Assembly: GCF_000513195.1 (NCBI RefSeq) | Contig: NZ_CBVI010000141.1 | Location: forward strand, 1 to 64,000 | DNA from: Bacteroides timonensis | GTDB taxonomy: Bacteria; Bacteroidota; Bacteroidia; Bacteroidales; Bacteroidaceae | Reading direction: 5' to 3' | Length of the DNA: 64,000 bases | Shown here: piece after piece, positions 26,457-35,575 of the stretch | Position numbering within the stretch: position 1 is the stretch's first letter | How the letters are laid out: every line of letters begins with the position of its first letter | The notes under the pieces: generated by a model | Told to the model about the DNA's origin: nothing | The model's input: only the letters and a program-made list of their open reading frames with translations | The model's database searches: none | Position numbers and translations under genes: made by a program

Positions 26457-29207
26457 TCACTTCAATTCCGTTTCCTCCGTATTGGCTTTTAGCTGGTACG
26501 TCTTCTTTTTGATGCTGACGGTGCAATCGGCGGATGCAGTGTAGTACCATGCCCCTTTCTTGAATTCCAGTAATACCTCTGCGGGAGTTTCCGCCTTGAT
26601 AACTACATTCGGGGTACTTAGCAAAGTGCCATGTCCTAAAAAGAAGGTGCAATCATTGCCCTTTTTATTTCCCCATAAAGCATAGGTGGCTTGTGCACTC
26701 ATTTTTCCGCTGATGCAGATATCCGTGGGATCATCTGATGACAGAATATAATCTGTACGTCCATCTTTCTGCACGACGCATATGCTGGTGGCACTGTTTT
26801 CCGTTTTGCTTTTTACTTCGGGGAAGCTTACTTCGGTAATACAGCCGGGTTCTTTTACGGATGAGGGTTCATAGATAGCGACGAACGGTCGATTCCAAGC
26901 TTCTCCTTTCTGGCGGGCTACAAAAGTCAGCGTCGGCTGCTTCTCTATGTTATAAGGCATTCCCGGAGTACGTCTCAGTCCTTCCGTCATGGGAGACAGG
27001 GCGGTGAAAACTTCCCGATCCGTTTCTCCTTTCATCCACAAGTTCATTGAAATATCGTCCTTGTCGGGCATGGCAATGGTAAATGTAGCTTTTACGTCTT
27101 TGTCGGTAGTAGCTGACTTTTTATCATAGATATAAGAATAAGCATAAAGATGAGCACCGGCAAAGGCCAGTTCTTCGGTGGGTTGCAGATTCAGATCTGC
27201 ACCGTCTGTGTCTGTCAGTGTTAGGGTTTGCCCCAGATTATGGTAGAAATAATCATGCATTTTATCACCGCCGCGTTCTTTCCGGCTGCGGAAGATATCT
27301 ACATAGTAACCGGTTTCCGGACCGGTAGTGACGATACTCATCATACGGGTCTGGTCGGCACGGCTTTCCGGTTCACGGAAAGAAACATCGCTATAGGTTA
27401 CAGCAGTGAAAGCTTTTCCCGGTTCGGAAGAAACAGGGAAACTGGATTTAAGATCGAAGGAGTGATTACTTTTCATAACCGGATAACTGGAAATACCATC
27501 TACGCAAACCGTGTTATGACTGGGAAATTGAGAGTAATATTCCAGATAATCCAGTCCACTGTATGAATAGAGGCCAATTCCGGCATCAGGAGCCAGAACA
27601 TATCCCTTACCGTAAAGTTCCATGGATATGCCATTGGCATGCATGTGGTTTCCTTCACTGGCATTCAGGGATATCATGAGGCTGTGACGGGGATTCATTC
27701 CGTTTCGTTGTACCAGCCAGGAAACGTTCGGTGCATAGAAGAGGGGAGAGACATATTGTTCTATTTCTCCGGCTTCGATATTGGGATTCAGTTCCAATGG
27801 CTTTTCATCAAAGAAAGAACTGATAGAAACGGGGACATTTTTTTTATTGTCTTTGGTTTTTCCCGCATCAGGATGGAAGCATTTCAGCATGGCAGTGAAA
27901 TATTCTTCTTGCTCTTTCTTGCCGTTGTGCTGTGCATTTCGTATCATGCGGGATATAGGATTGGTGTTCAGATATCCCGGGTGGGTATCGCCAAAACCAC
28001 AAATCATCCGGTTGGGGAACAAATATTGCGGAGTAGCGGCTACTGCTTTAGAAAGAACCGGCATTGCTTTCACCAGGTCATAACTCAGATTCCGGTCGAA
28101 GAGAGTAGCAAAACTGGTGTAGTCATTCAGTACTACGTTGCTGTATCCGGGACATTCGGCCCAGATACCTGTCTTCGGATCGAAGCCATAATCAGCTAAT
28201 TTAGTCAGACTCCATTGGCGGATACTGGAACGATTGAGTACATAATCAATGTAATATTCGCGTCCTTTACTATCGGCATATTGCTTATTGTTTTCCAGTA
28301 TCATACCGATATTCATGACATAGCGAGCCTGCATCAGGTTCCAGTTGTTGTGAGGAACGCCGTTTGCAATGATATTGTTCGCCCATTTCTTGAAAGCTCC
28401 TGCGTATATATCCATCTTGTCGGTATGCCGGACATTCAGGTAGTCATACAGGAAATCGTAAAGGGGAACGATATCATAAAGAATATCTTCGTGGATAACC
28501 TCGAAAGAGCTCATGCCTACCAGAGTTTGCTGATGGCCGTGGTTGAGGTCGATGGGAACATTCCGGTAATAGATACCGGTCATATAGGTATCGAATACTC
28601 CGGCGGCAAGTTTTGCATATCTTTCTTCTCCGGTAAGCCAGTAAAGGAAGGCGGCATCACGGGCGATACCCATGATTTCACGGTTCAGGCTCTCGATGTT
28701 GCGACCGGTTTTAGAAGGATGTACACTCTCCATAGGGCGGCCTGGCAGGGCATTGTTACAGAATGTCACATTTCCTTCCACATCGTCATCGTATGGCACT
28801 ACGTCTTCCAGACGGGGGCGTCCGTGGGTAGCAAATGTGCCGCGCGTACCGGTGTAGCGAACGGTGGGTGCCGGTGCTTTTTCGCCTCCGGCATGGTCGA
28901 AGGTTTCACTTTTTATATATACATCCGTAGCATGAGACTTCCAGTACATGGCAAGGCGCGAGAGTAGCCAGTCCGGCTGGGCGTCTGTCAGGTTGGCATA
29001 AAGATCGGTTCGCCTTTTCAGTTTCTCAAATACGTCTTTTGCCCAATTTTCTTTTTCTATCAGATTCAGGGTTTCACTCTTACCGTTACTGTCTGTCAGA
29101 TAACGTGGATGGCTGTCCGGCAACTGCTGCCGGAAGGCGATTTTTGCCTCCTGAGCTTGTAATATCCCTGAAAAGAGAAGGCATATCAATAAACTAAGTG
29201 CTTTCAT
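26457..29207 (-). CDS. Secreted heparinase II/III-family polysaccharide lyase
   Basis: 916 residues with a signal peptide (MKALSLLICLLFSGILQAQ). An N-terminal (alpha/alpha) toroid (about 60-420; 'REIMGIARDAAFLYWLTGEERYAKLAAGVFDTYM', GVPHNNWNLMQARY) is followed by the heparinase II/III beta-sandwich (about 480-900). The hallmark EGNHMHANGISMELYGKGYVLAPDAG (near 520-545) gives the conserved His residues and the 'HN' pair gives the neutralising Asn. The family includes heparin, alginate and other uronate lyases (PL12, PL15, PL17, PL21, PL39); this copy is not assigned further. It is the outermost PUL-B gene, followed by the 11-bp repeat array and regulator B, and probably acts with the PL38-like lyase on the same acidic polysaccharide. 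Confidence 0.85.
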   Translation of the reverse strand: MKALSLLICLLFSGILQAQEAKIAFRQQLPDSHPRYLTDSNGKSETLNLIEKENWAKDVFEKLKRRTDLYANLTDAQPDWLLSRLAMYWKSHATDVYIKSETFDHAGGEKAPAPTVRYTGTRGTFATHGRPRLEDVVPYDDDVEGNVTFCNNALPGRPMESVHPSKTGRNIESLNREIMGIARDAAFLYWLTGEERYAKLAAGVFDTYMTGIYYRNVPIDLNHGHQQTLVGMSSFEVIHEDILYDIVPLYDFLYDYLNVRHTDKMDIYAGAFKKWANNIIANGVPHNNWNLMQARYVMNIGMILENNKQYADSKGREYYIDYVLNRSSIRQWSLTKLADYGFDPKTGIWAECPGYSNVVLNDYTSFATLFDRNLSYDLVKAMPVLSKAVAATPQYLFPNRMICGFGDTHPGYLNTNPISRMIRNAQHNGKKEQEEYFTAMLKCFHPDAGKTKDNKKNVPVSISSFFDEKPLELNPNIEAGEIEQYVSPLFYAPNVSWLVQRNGMNPRHSLMISLNASEGNHMHANGISMELYGKGYVLAPDAGIGLYSYSGLDYLEYYSQFPSHNTVCVDGISSYPVMKSNHSFDLKSSFPVSSEPGKAFTAVTYSDVSFREPESRADQTRMMSIVTTGPETGYYVDIFRSRKERGGDKMHDYFYHNLGQTLTLTDTDGADLNLQPTEELAFAGAHLYAYSYIYDKKSATTDKDVKATFTIAMPDKDDISMNLWMKGETDREVFTALSPMTEGLRRTPGMPYNIEKQPTLTFVARQKGEAWNRPFVAIYEPSSVKEPGCITEVSFPEVKSKTENSATSICVVQKDGRTDYILSSDDPTDICISGKMSAQATYALWGNKKGNDCTFFLGHGTLLSTPNVVIKAETPAEVLLEFKKGAWYYTASADCTVSIKKKTYQLKANTEETELK

Positions 29208-29306
29208 ATTCTATACAATAACATTAGGTGTTTAAAGAATATACGGATGAGGGTGGATAATTACTCAACGGAACTATGTAAAGATAGCGCAAAACTATGC
29301 AAAACA

Positions 29307-29322
29307 TGTAATCATTATTACA
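29307..29322. promoter_or_regulatory. Crp/Fnr-type dyad upstream of nrfH
   Basis: TGTAATCATTATTACA is a perfect dyad (TGTAAT-N4-ATTACA). Its centre is about 42 nt upstream of the start predicted from the -7 element at 29344, the usual place for an activating Crp/Fnr-family site. Two such regulators are encoded downstream. Confidence 0.6.
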
Positions 29323-29343
29323 CTTTTTAAAAAATAAAGCCCC

Positions 29344-29351
29344 TACTTTTG
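29344..29351 (+). promoter_or_regulatory. -7 promoter element for nrfHA operon
   Basis: TACTTTTG matches TAnnTTTG, 18 nt before the nrfH ATG. Confidence 0.6.
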
Positions 29352-29369
29352 TGAAAAATACTACTTTCT

Positions 29370-29960
29370 ATGAAGAAATTGTCATTTATAAACAGGTTTT
29401 TACCTTCGTACAAATGGAGAGTGGCTGCGATAGTTATCTGCGGTATCGTTGTGGGCGGGGGAGGCTTGTTCATGTACTTGCTGCGGGCGCATACCTACTT
29501 GGGGGATGAGCCGTCGGCATGCGTGAACTGTCATATTATGGCACCTTACTATGCTACATGGTTCCACAGTTCACACAGTCGGGATGCCACTTGTAATGAT
29601 TGTCATGTTCCTCATGAAAATGCCGTTAAGAAATGGACATTCAAAGGGATGGACGGTATGAAGCATGTAGCTGCTTTTTTGACAAAGAGCGAGCCGCAGG
29701 TTATCAGGGCGCATGAAGCCAGTTCAGAGGTGATTATGAACAACTGTATTCGTTGCCATACGCAGTTGAATACGGAATTTGTGAAAACCGGGAAAATAGG
29801 TTATATGATGTCTCAGGTAGGCGAGGGTAAGGCATGCTGGGATTGTCACCGGGATGTGCCGCATGGCGGAAGCAATTCGTTGTCATCTACTCCCAATGCA
29901 CTGGTACCTTATCCCGAATCGCCTGTTCCGGACTGGCTGCAAAAGATGCTTAAGAAATAA
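29370..29960 (+). CDS. nrfH: NrfH, membrane-anchored tetrahaem quinol dehydrogenase of nitrite reductase
   Basis: 196 residues. One N-terminal membrane helix (about 17-38) is followed by a periplasmic domain with four CxxCH haem sites: CVNCH, CNDCH, CIRCH and CWDCH. NapC/NirT-family proteins of this size pass electrons from menaquinol to NrfA. The gene is first in the operon, 21 bp before nrfA, behind a Crp/Fnr-like dyad and a -7 box, which fits induction under anaerobic or nitrite-rich conditions. Confidence 0.96.
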   Translation: MKKLSFINRFLPSYKWRVAAIVICGIVVGGGGLFMYLLRAHTYLGDEPSACVNCHIMAPYYATWFHSSHSRDATCNDCHVPHENAVKKWTFKGMDGMKHVAAFLTKSEPQVIRAHEASSEVIMNNCIRCHTQLNTEFVKTGKIGYMMSQVGEGKACWDCHRDVPHGGSNSLSSTPNALVPYPESPVPDWLQKMLKK

Positions 29961-29981
29961 TGAAATAAAATCAATATACTT

Positions 29982-31463
29982 ATGGAAAAGAAATTGAAAT
30001 CATGGCAAGGCTGGCTGCTGTTCGGTGGTTCGATGGTAGTCGTGTTTGTATTAGGATTATGTGTTTCCGCACTGATGGAGAGGCGGGCGGAATTAGAAAG
30101 CGTGTTCAATAACCGCAGGACTGTTATTACAGGCATTGAAGCCCGTAATGAAGTGTTCAAAAGTGATTTTCCCCGTGAATATCAGACCTGGACGGAAACA
30201 GCGAAGACGGATTTCCAGAGTGAGTTCAACGGAAACATTGCGGTTGATGTATTGGAGCAACGTCCCGAAATGGTGGTTCTGTGGGCAGGATATGCTTTCT
30301 CAAAGGACTATTCGACTCCGCGTGGCCACATGCATGCGATAGAGGATATCACGGCAAGTCTTCGTACGGGTGCGCCTGCTACTCCCGAAGATGGTCCGCA
30401 ACCGTCTACCTGCTGGACTTGTAAGAGCCCGGATGTTCCCCGTATGATGGAGGCTATCGGTGTGGATGCATTCTATAATAATAAGTGGGGAGCAATGGGT
30501 GATGAGATTGTAAATCCTATCGGATGTGCCGATTGCCACGAACCGGAAAATATGAACCTGCACATCAGCCGTCCGGCTTTGATCGAAGCTTTTGCACGTC
30601 AAGGCAGAGATATTACGAAAGCTACTCCGCAGGAAATGCGCTCACTGGTTTGTGCGCAGTGCCACGTGGAATATTACTTCAAGGGTGATGGCAAGTACCT
30701 GACTTTCCCCTGGGATAAAGGCTTTACTGTGGAAGATATGGAGGCTTATTATGATAATGAAGGTTTCTATGACTATATTCATAAACTGAGCCGTGCTCCG
30801 ATATTGAAAGCGCAGCATCCTGATTATGAAATCTGTCAGATGGGTATTCACGGTCAGAGAGGTGTGTCATGTGCAGATTGTCACATGCCTTATAAGAGCG
30901 AAGGTGGTGTGAAATTCAGCGATCACCATATTCAAAGCCCGCTGGCGATGATAGACCGCACTTGTCAGACTTGCCATCGCGAAAGTGAAGAAACACTGCG
31001 TAACAATGTATACGAACGTCAACGCAAGGCTAACGAAATACGTAACCGTTTGGAACAGGAACTTGCCAAGGCTCATATCGAGGCTAAGTTTGCATGGGAC
31101 AAGGGTGCTACGGAAGATCAGATGAAAGATGTACTTGCCCTTATCCGTCAGGCGCAGTGGCGTTGGGATTTCGGTGTGGCTTCTCATGGTGGTTCTTTCC
31201 ATGCTCCGCAGGAAATCCAACGTATCCTTTCACATGGTTTGGACAAGGCTATGCAGGCTCGTCTGGCTGTATCAAGAGTATTGGCTAAGCATGGCTTTAC
31301 GGATGATGTGCCGATGCCGGACATTTCAACCAAAGAGAAAGCACAACAATACATTGGTCTCGACATGGATGCGGAAAGAGCTGCTAAAGAGAAATTCTTG
31401 AAAACAACTGTACCTGCGTGGCTGGAAAAAGCGAAAGCTAACGGTCGCCTGGCCCAGAAATAA
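29982..31463 (+). CDS. nrfA: NrfA, pentahaem ammonia-forming cytochrome c nitrite reductase
   Basis: 493 residues, close to the family's usual size. A single N-terminal hydrophobic segment (about 8-30) is followed by the catalytic haem motif CWTCK (near residue 144, Lys as proximal ligand) and four CxxCH motifs (CADCH, CAQCH, CADCH, CQTCH). The segment after the third CxxCH has 'YYFKGDGKYLTFPW', as expected near the calcium and active site. It reduces nitrite to ammonium with six electrons in the periplasm and also acts on NO and hydroxylamine. NrfH lies upstream and haem-c assembly genes follow after 9 bp. Confidence 0.98.
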   Translation: MEKKLKSWQGWLLFGGSMVVVFVLGLCVSALMERRAELESVFNNRRTVITGIEARNEVFKSDFPREYQTWTETAKTDFQSEFNGNIAVDVLEQRPEMVVLWAGYAFSKDYSTPRGHMHAIEDITASLRTGAPATPEDGPQPSTCWTCKSPDVPRMMEAIGVDAFYNNKWGAMGDEIVNPIGCADCHEPENMNLHISRPALIEAFARQGRDITKATPQEMRSLVCAQCHVEYYFKGDGKYLTFPWDKGFTVEDMEAYYDNEGFYDYIHKLSRAPILKAQHPDYEICQMGIHGQRGVSCADCHMPYKSEGGVKFSDHHIQSPLAMIDRTCQTCHRESEETLRNNVYERQRKANEIRNRLEQELAKAHIEAKFAWDKGATEDQMKDVLALIRQAQWRWDFGVASHGGSFHAPQEIQRILSHGLDKAMQARLAVSRVLAKHGFTDDVPMPDISTKEKAQQYIGLDMDAERAAKEKFLKTTVPAWLEKAKANGRLAQK

Positions 31464-31472
31464 AACAGAGAT

Positions 31473-32963
31473 ATGTGGATCAGACCGTGGGGATTTAAAG
31501 AAGGATGCCTGATAGGCGCAGGACTGTTGGTGACAGGATGGCTGCTGCAGATTACAATCGGTGAAATAGATTGGAGTCTGTTTGCCTATCCGGTGAACAT
31601 CATTGTTCTGGTTTTATATATAGCCGGAATAGTTGCCATGCATTACTTGCGCAAGCGTGTTTATTTCTTCGGTTGGATGAGCCATTATACATCGGCTGTC
31701 TCTTCTCTTTTATGGGTGGCGGGCATTACGGTGGTGATGGGACTTATCCGTCAGGTCCCTTCCGGTCATCCGGCGGATGTGCTCGGTTTCTCACGAATGC
31801 TTTCGGCATGGCCTTTTGTATTGCTTTATATCTGGATGGCCACTGTATTGGGGCTGACTACGCTTCGTGCCGGATTTCCATTCAGATGGAAGAAAGTTGC
31901 CTTCCTTTTGAACCATGCCGGGCTGTTTATTGCCCTGATTACGGCAACCTTGGGAAATGCCGATATGCAGCGGGTACGCATGACTACCCGGATAGATAAT
32001 GCCGAATGGCGTGCAATGGATGAGCACGGTAAATTGATAGAACTTCCGTTGGCTATTGAACTGAAAGACTTCACGATTGACGAGTATCCTCCGAAACTGA
32101 TGTTGATTGATAATGAAACGGGCCGTACATTGCCTGAAAAAGCACCGGAACATTTGTTGCTGGAAGAAGGTGTAACGGATGGGCAACTGGCTGATTGGCT
32201 GGTGACTGTCCGGCAAACGATTCCCTGGGCGGCTTCTGTGGCTACGGAAGATACGGTGAAGTTTACCGAATTCCATTCGATGGGAGCCACGTATGCCGTT
32301 TATTTGCAGGCTATCAATCAGAAGACGAAAGCGGCAAAGGAAGGGTGGGTAAGTTGCGGTAGTTTTATTTTTCCATATAAAGCATTGCGTCTGGATTCGT
32401 TGACAAGCCTTATCATGCCGGAACGCGAACCGCAGCGTTTTGCATCTACAGTGAAAGTTTACACGGAAGACGGCAAACAGGTGGAAGATACGATTGCAGT
32501 GAACCATCCCCTGAATGTGGCGGGATGGAATATTTATCAATTGAGTTATGATGATACGAAAGGGCGTTGGAGCGATATCAGTGTGTTCGAACTGGTACGT
32601 GATCCGTGGTTGCCTGCTGTTTATGCAGGTATTATCATGATGGTGTTGGGAGCTATCTGTCTGTTTGTTAATGCACAAAAAAGAAAGAGGAGGACGCTGA
32701 ATGACGTGGGATTATTTTGTACCGTTTTCAATTGCCGCCCTGCACTTCTGGGGATTCGGTGCCTTTGCCGCCTGGCGCGGGAGAAAACCGTATATTGTTG
32801 GCGGGCTTACCTTGATAGGGCTTGCTCTCTTCTTCTGTTTTATTGTGGGAATGTGGATTTCCCTGGAACGCCCGCCTATGCGGACCATGGGAGAAACGCG
32901 CCTGTGGTACTCTTTCTTTCTTCCACTGGCAGGACTCATCACATACAGCCGTTGGAGGTATAA
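31473..32963 (+). CDS. ResB-type cytochrome c biogenesis protein; probable frameshift before its natural stop
   Basis: The frame is open for 496 codons, but only about the first 408 look real. That part has four N-terminal membrane helices, a periplasmic ResB-like beta domain ('VNHPLNVAGWNIYQLSYDD') and a last helix near 390-405, and is the ResB half of system II haem-c ligation. The tail beyond 32690 overlaps ccsA by 263 nt in another frame and reads as Cys/Arg-rich noise. A run of six A (32676-32681) precedes it. With five A the frame would close at the TGA at 32698-32700, directly abutting the ccsA ATG. Either a mutation or a homopolymer sequencing error is likely. The gene serves haem attachment to NrfH and NrfA. 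Confidence 0.82.
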   Translation: MWIRPWGFKEGCLIGAGLLVTGWLLQITIGEIDWSLFAYPVNIIVLVLYIAGIVAMHYLRKRVYFFGWMSHYTSAVSSLLWVAGITVVMGLIRQVPSGHPADVLGFSRMLSAWPFVLLYIWMATVLGLTTLRAGFPFRWKKVAFLLNHAGLFIALITATLGNADMQRVRMTTRIDNAEWRAMDEHGKLIELPLAIELKDFTIDEYPPKLMLIDNETGRTLPEKAPEHLLLEEGVTDGQLADWLVTVRQTIPWAASVATEDTVKFTEFHSMGATYAVYLQAINQKTKAAKEGWVSCGSFIFPYKALRLDSLTSLIMPEREPQRFASTVKVYTEDGKQVEDTIAVNHPLNVAGWNIYQLSYDDTKGRWSDISVFELVRDPWLPAVYAGIIMMVLGAICLFVNAQKRKRRTLNDVGLFCTVFNCRPALLGIRCLCRLAREKTVYCWRAYLDRACSLLLFYCGNVDFPGTPAYADHGRNAPVVLFLSSTGRTHHIQPLEV

Positions 32964-33492
32964 GTGGATACTCAGTTTCAGTTTTATCCTATCACTGGTA
33001 TTTATCTGTATCAATATCTTCAAACCGGAAATACATAACAAAACTTTGATGCCGGCTTTGCAAAGTCCGTGGTTTACGCCGCATGTCATCGTATATATGT
33101 TTGCCTATGCTATGCTGGGTGCGGCCACCGTGATGGCTATTTATCTGCTTTGGTTCAAGAAGAAGCCGATTGACAGCCGGGAGATGGACCTATGCGATAA
33201 TCTGACTTATGTAGGATTGGCATTCATGACATTAGGCATGCTGTCGGGGGCTATATGGGCAAAAGAGGCGTGGGGACATTACTGGTCGTGGGATCCGAAA
33301 GAGACATGGGCGGCCGCTACGTGGTTCTCCTATCTGATTTATATACATTTCCGTCTTGGAAAACCTTTGTTACACCGTAAGGCCTTAATTTTACTTCTGA
33401 TATCATTTGTTTTGCTGCAAATGTGCTGGTATGGCATCAACTATCTGCCCTCTGCACAGGGAGTCAGCATTCATACGTATAATTTAAACTGA
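32701..33492 (+). CDS. ccsA: CcsA/CcmC-type cytochrome c haem-handling protein
   Basis: 263 residues with about eight membrane helices. The haem-binding WWD-type segment is WGHYWSWDPKETWAAATW (near residues 190-210), with conserved His residues on flanking loops ('FTPHVIVYMFAYAMLG'). With ResB it exports and ligates haem to apocytochromes in system II. It lies inside the nrf operon, between resB and the porin, so it is probably dedicated to NrfHA. A fused ResB-CcsA protein is encoded separately at 50538-52598. Confidence 0.94.
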   Translation: MTWDYFVPFSIAALHFWGFGAFAAWRGRKPYIVGGLTLIGLALFFCFIVGMWISLERPPMRTMGETRLWYSFFLPLAGLITYSRWRYKWILSFSFILSLVFICINIFKPEIHNKTLMPALQSPWFTPHVIVYMFAYAMLGAATVMAIYLLWFKKKPIDSREMDLCDNLTYVGLAFMTLGMLSGAIWAKEAWGHYWSWDPKETWAAATWFSYLIYIHFRLGKPLLHRKALILLLISFVLLQMCWYGINYLPSAQGVSIHTYNLN

Positions 33493-33500
33493 TAATCATT

Positions 33501-34790
33501 ATGAAAACTACTTATTGGGCAATGCTTCTCATGCTTTTGCCAAGCATGGCGTATACGCAAACTACAGAAAAAGAGAATGAATTTACAATGTCCATCCAGA
33601 TCAGACCTCGTGCGGAATATCGTAACGGTGCTCTGATGCCCCGTAATGAAGGAGAGGAACCTGCGGGATTCATCAATAACCGTGCACGCCTTTCTATGGA
33701 GTACAAACGTTCTGATTTGCAAATGAAGATTTCTGCACAGCACGTTGGTGTATGGGGACAGGACCCGCAAATTGACAAGAACGGTCGTTTCATCATGAAC
33801 GAGGCATGGGCTAAACTGAATTTCGGTAAAAACTTCTTTGCACAATTAGGCCGTCAGACCCTTTCGTATGATGACGAACGCATTCTGGGCGGACTGGATT
33901 GGAATGTAGCCGGACGCTACCATGATGCATTGAAACTGGGTTATGCCGACCCCAACAACCAACTGCATCTGATTCTTGCTTTCAACCAGAATGACGAGAC
34001 TAAAATAGGCGGTACCTATTACGTGCAGGCCGGAGCACAGCCTTACAAGAATATGCAGACTCTCTGGTATCACTATAAATCCGATTATACTCCCTTTGAT
34101 GCATCCTTACTGTTCATGAATCTGGGATTGGAAACCGGAGATGCGGCAACTAAAGAATCCCATACCCGCTATCTGCAAACAATGGGAACTTATATCACCT
34201 ACAGGGAAAATGGGTGGAATGTAGACGGCTCCTTCTATTATCAGACGGGCAAGAACCAAAATGTGCAGAAGGTATCTGCTTTCATGGCCAGCCTGCAAGT
34301 GGCTTATGCTTTCCCATACAACCTTAAACCTACTTGGACGATAGTGGCAAGCGCCGATTATCTAAGTGGAAACAGCAGTGACAGTGACAAGTATAAGGCA
34401 TTCAATGTTCTGTATGGCACACATCATAAATTTTATGGAGCTATGGATTATTTCTACGCGTCCGACTTTAAACCCGGATATGCTCCCGGCTTATTTGACA
34501 AACGTCTGGGTTTACGTTTCCGTGCTTCCGATAAGGTGGATATGGACTTGAACTACCATCATTTCTCAACTGCGGTGAAGTTGCCGAATCTGAAGAAAGC
34601 ATTAGGTTCGGAAGTCGATTATCAGATTAACTGGTCGGTGATGAAGGATGTGAAACTCTCCGCCGGATATTCTATTATGCGCGGAACGAAGACGATGGAC
34701 ATCGTGAAAGGCGGCAATCATAAAAGCTGGCAAGACTGGGGATGGGTGTCTGTCAACATCAATCCCAGAGTGCTGTTTGTGAAGTGGTAA
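33501..34790 (+). CDS. Outer-membrane porin of the alginate-export-like family
   Basis: 429 residues with a signal peptide (MKTTYWAMLLMLLPSMAYTQ) and alternating amphipathic beta-strands throughout, as in the Alginate_exp domain ('INNRARLSMEYKRSDLQMKISAQHVGVWGQ', 'AQLGRQTLSYDDERILGGLDW'). Despite the family name, its place as the last gene of nrfHA-resB-ccsA suggests a channel for nitrite or ammonium exchange. The start is 9 bp after ccsA. A hairpin terminator follows. Confidence 0.85.
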   Translation: MKTTYWAMLLMLLPSMAYTQTTEKENEFTMSIQIRPRAEYRNGALMPRNEGEEPAGFINNRARLSMEYKRSDLQMKISAQHVGVWGQDPQIDKNGRFIMNEAWAKLNFGKNFFAQLGRQTLSYDDERILGGLDWNVAGRYHDALKLGYADPNNQLHLILAFNQNDETKIGGTYYVQAGAQPYKNMQTLWYHYKSDYTPFDASLLFMNLGLETGDAATKESHTRYLQTMGTYITYRENGWNVDGSFYYQTGKNQNVQKVSAFMASLQVAYAFPYNLKPTWTIVASADYLSGNSSDSDKYKAFNVLYGTHHKFYGAMDYFYASDFKPGYAPGLFDKRLGLRFRASDKVDMDLNYHHFSTAVKLPNLKKALGSEVDYQINWSVMKDVKLSAGYSIMRGTKTMDIVKGGNHKSWQDWGWVSVNINPRVLFVKW

Positions 34791-34816
34791 AACAGTAGTA
34801 AGAGAGAGAATAAATG

Positions 34817-34853
34817 AAGGTACGTATCAGGAGGAAGCTCTTATACGTACCTT
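34817..34853. terminator. Bidirectional terminator between nrf operon and Crp/Fnr gene
   Basis: A perfect 11-bp stem (AAGGTACGTAT at 34817-34827, complement at 34843-34853) lies between convergent genes and runs into the last codons of the minus-strand regulator. Confidence 0.6.
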
Positions 34854-35530
34854 TCTAATATAGCTTCATTGAGTATCTGCACTGTCTTTCCATCCATATC
34901 GATAATACCTTCCTTTATCATCTTATTAATCTCTTTCGATAGTGCAGGGCGGGTTACATTCAGATATTCGGCAAGGGTTGCCTGATTGTGGATGATGTTG
35001 ACCGTTGAAGAATTCTTTTTCTTGTGTTCCAGCAAGTAGACAACAAAACGTTCGCGCACTGTTTTCCGTGATAGGGTTTTCAGGCGGGATACTGTGCAGA
35101 CATTACAATTGCCAGTGATGCAAAGAAAGTTGTGTAATATTTTAGGTTCCTCGCTGATAAGCTTAAACATGGACTCTTTGCTGGCGGTGAGCAGGGTGCT
35201 GTCTTCCATGGCGGTAAAGGTTGCCGGCAGCACTCCGTCCGAACTGAATAAATGAGGAGTGGCGAATGCACGTGCTGCAACGATATATTCTATCATGACT
35301 TCATTTCCCAATCCGTCAATAATATCTACCCGTAGTTTTCCTTCCAACAATACATATAACTTCTTGCAGAGTGTTCCCTGGGTGGCAATGATATCTTTTT
35401 TGTCGACCGAGTACAGGGAGATATCCAACCTGTCGAGCAACGAATGCTTGATGTTAAGGGGAAGGTCACGAAACAGCGGAATCTGGAAAAGTAATTCCTG
35501 ATGTTTGTCGGTTAATGTTATTTTCCTCAT
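34841..35530 (-). CDS. Crp/Fnr-family transcription regulator 1
   Basis: 229 residues from the ATG at 35530; an in-frame TTG at 35554 falls inside the -7 element and is rejected. The N-terminal cyclic-nucleotide-type beta-barrel (about 15-125; 'LYVLLEGKLRVDIIDGLGNEVMIEYI') joins a dimer helix and a C-terminal winged HTH (about 150-225; 'NQATLAEYLNVTRPALSKEINKMI'). A CNVC pair (CITGNCNVCTVS) is present, but there is no four-Cys Fnr cluster. Proximity to nrfHA and hcp fits an HcpR-like nitrosative-stress regulator; the effector is not visible. Confidence 0.9.
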   Translation of the reverse strand: MRKITLTDKHQELLFQIPLFRDLPLNIKHSLLDRLDISLYSVDKKDIIATQGTLCKKLYVLLEGKLRVDIIDGLGNEVMIEYIVAARAFATPHLFSSDGVLPATFTAMEDSTLLTASKESMFKLISEEPKILHNFLCITGNCNVCTVSRLKTLSRKTVRERFVVYLLEHKKKNSSTVNIIHNQATLAEYLNVTRPALSKEINKMIKEGIIDMDGKTVQILNEAILERYV

Positions 35531-35551
35531 TATATTAGGTAGTTGGTTGTA

Positions 35552-35559
35552 CAAAGATA
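35552..35559 (-). promoter_or_regulatory. -7 promoter element for Crp/Fnr regulator 1
   Basis: TATCTTTG on the minus strand matches TAnnTTTG, 21 nt before the ATG at 35530. It shows that regulator 1 can be transcribed independently of regulator 2. Confidence 0.55.
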
Positions 35560-35575
35560 CGATGAAAAAGTAGAA

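Noticed and set aside
28215..28967. Long plus-strand frame opposite the heparinase-type gene, and similar ones at 27639-28199, 31791-32678 and 40096-40935
   Set aside because: They are antisense to well-supported genes, lack recognisable domains and reflect the codon use of the true strand.
32676..32700. Programmed -1 frameshifting at AAAAAAG in resB
   Set aside because: The stop next to ccsA is reached only by a +1 change (one base fewer), and the heptamer is out of register for -1 slippage.
35530..35554. Upstream TTG start for Crp/Fnr regulator 1, and similar upstream starts at 26210, 53508 and 55363
   Set aside because: Each falls inside a TAnnTTTG promoter element, so the downstream ATG is used.
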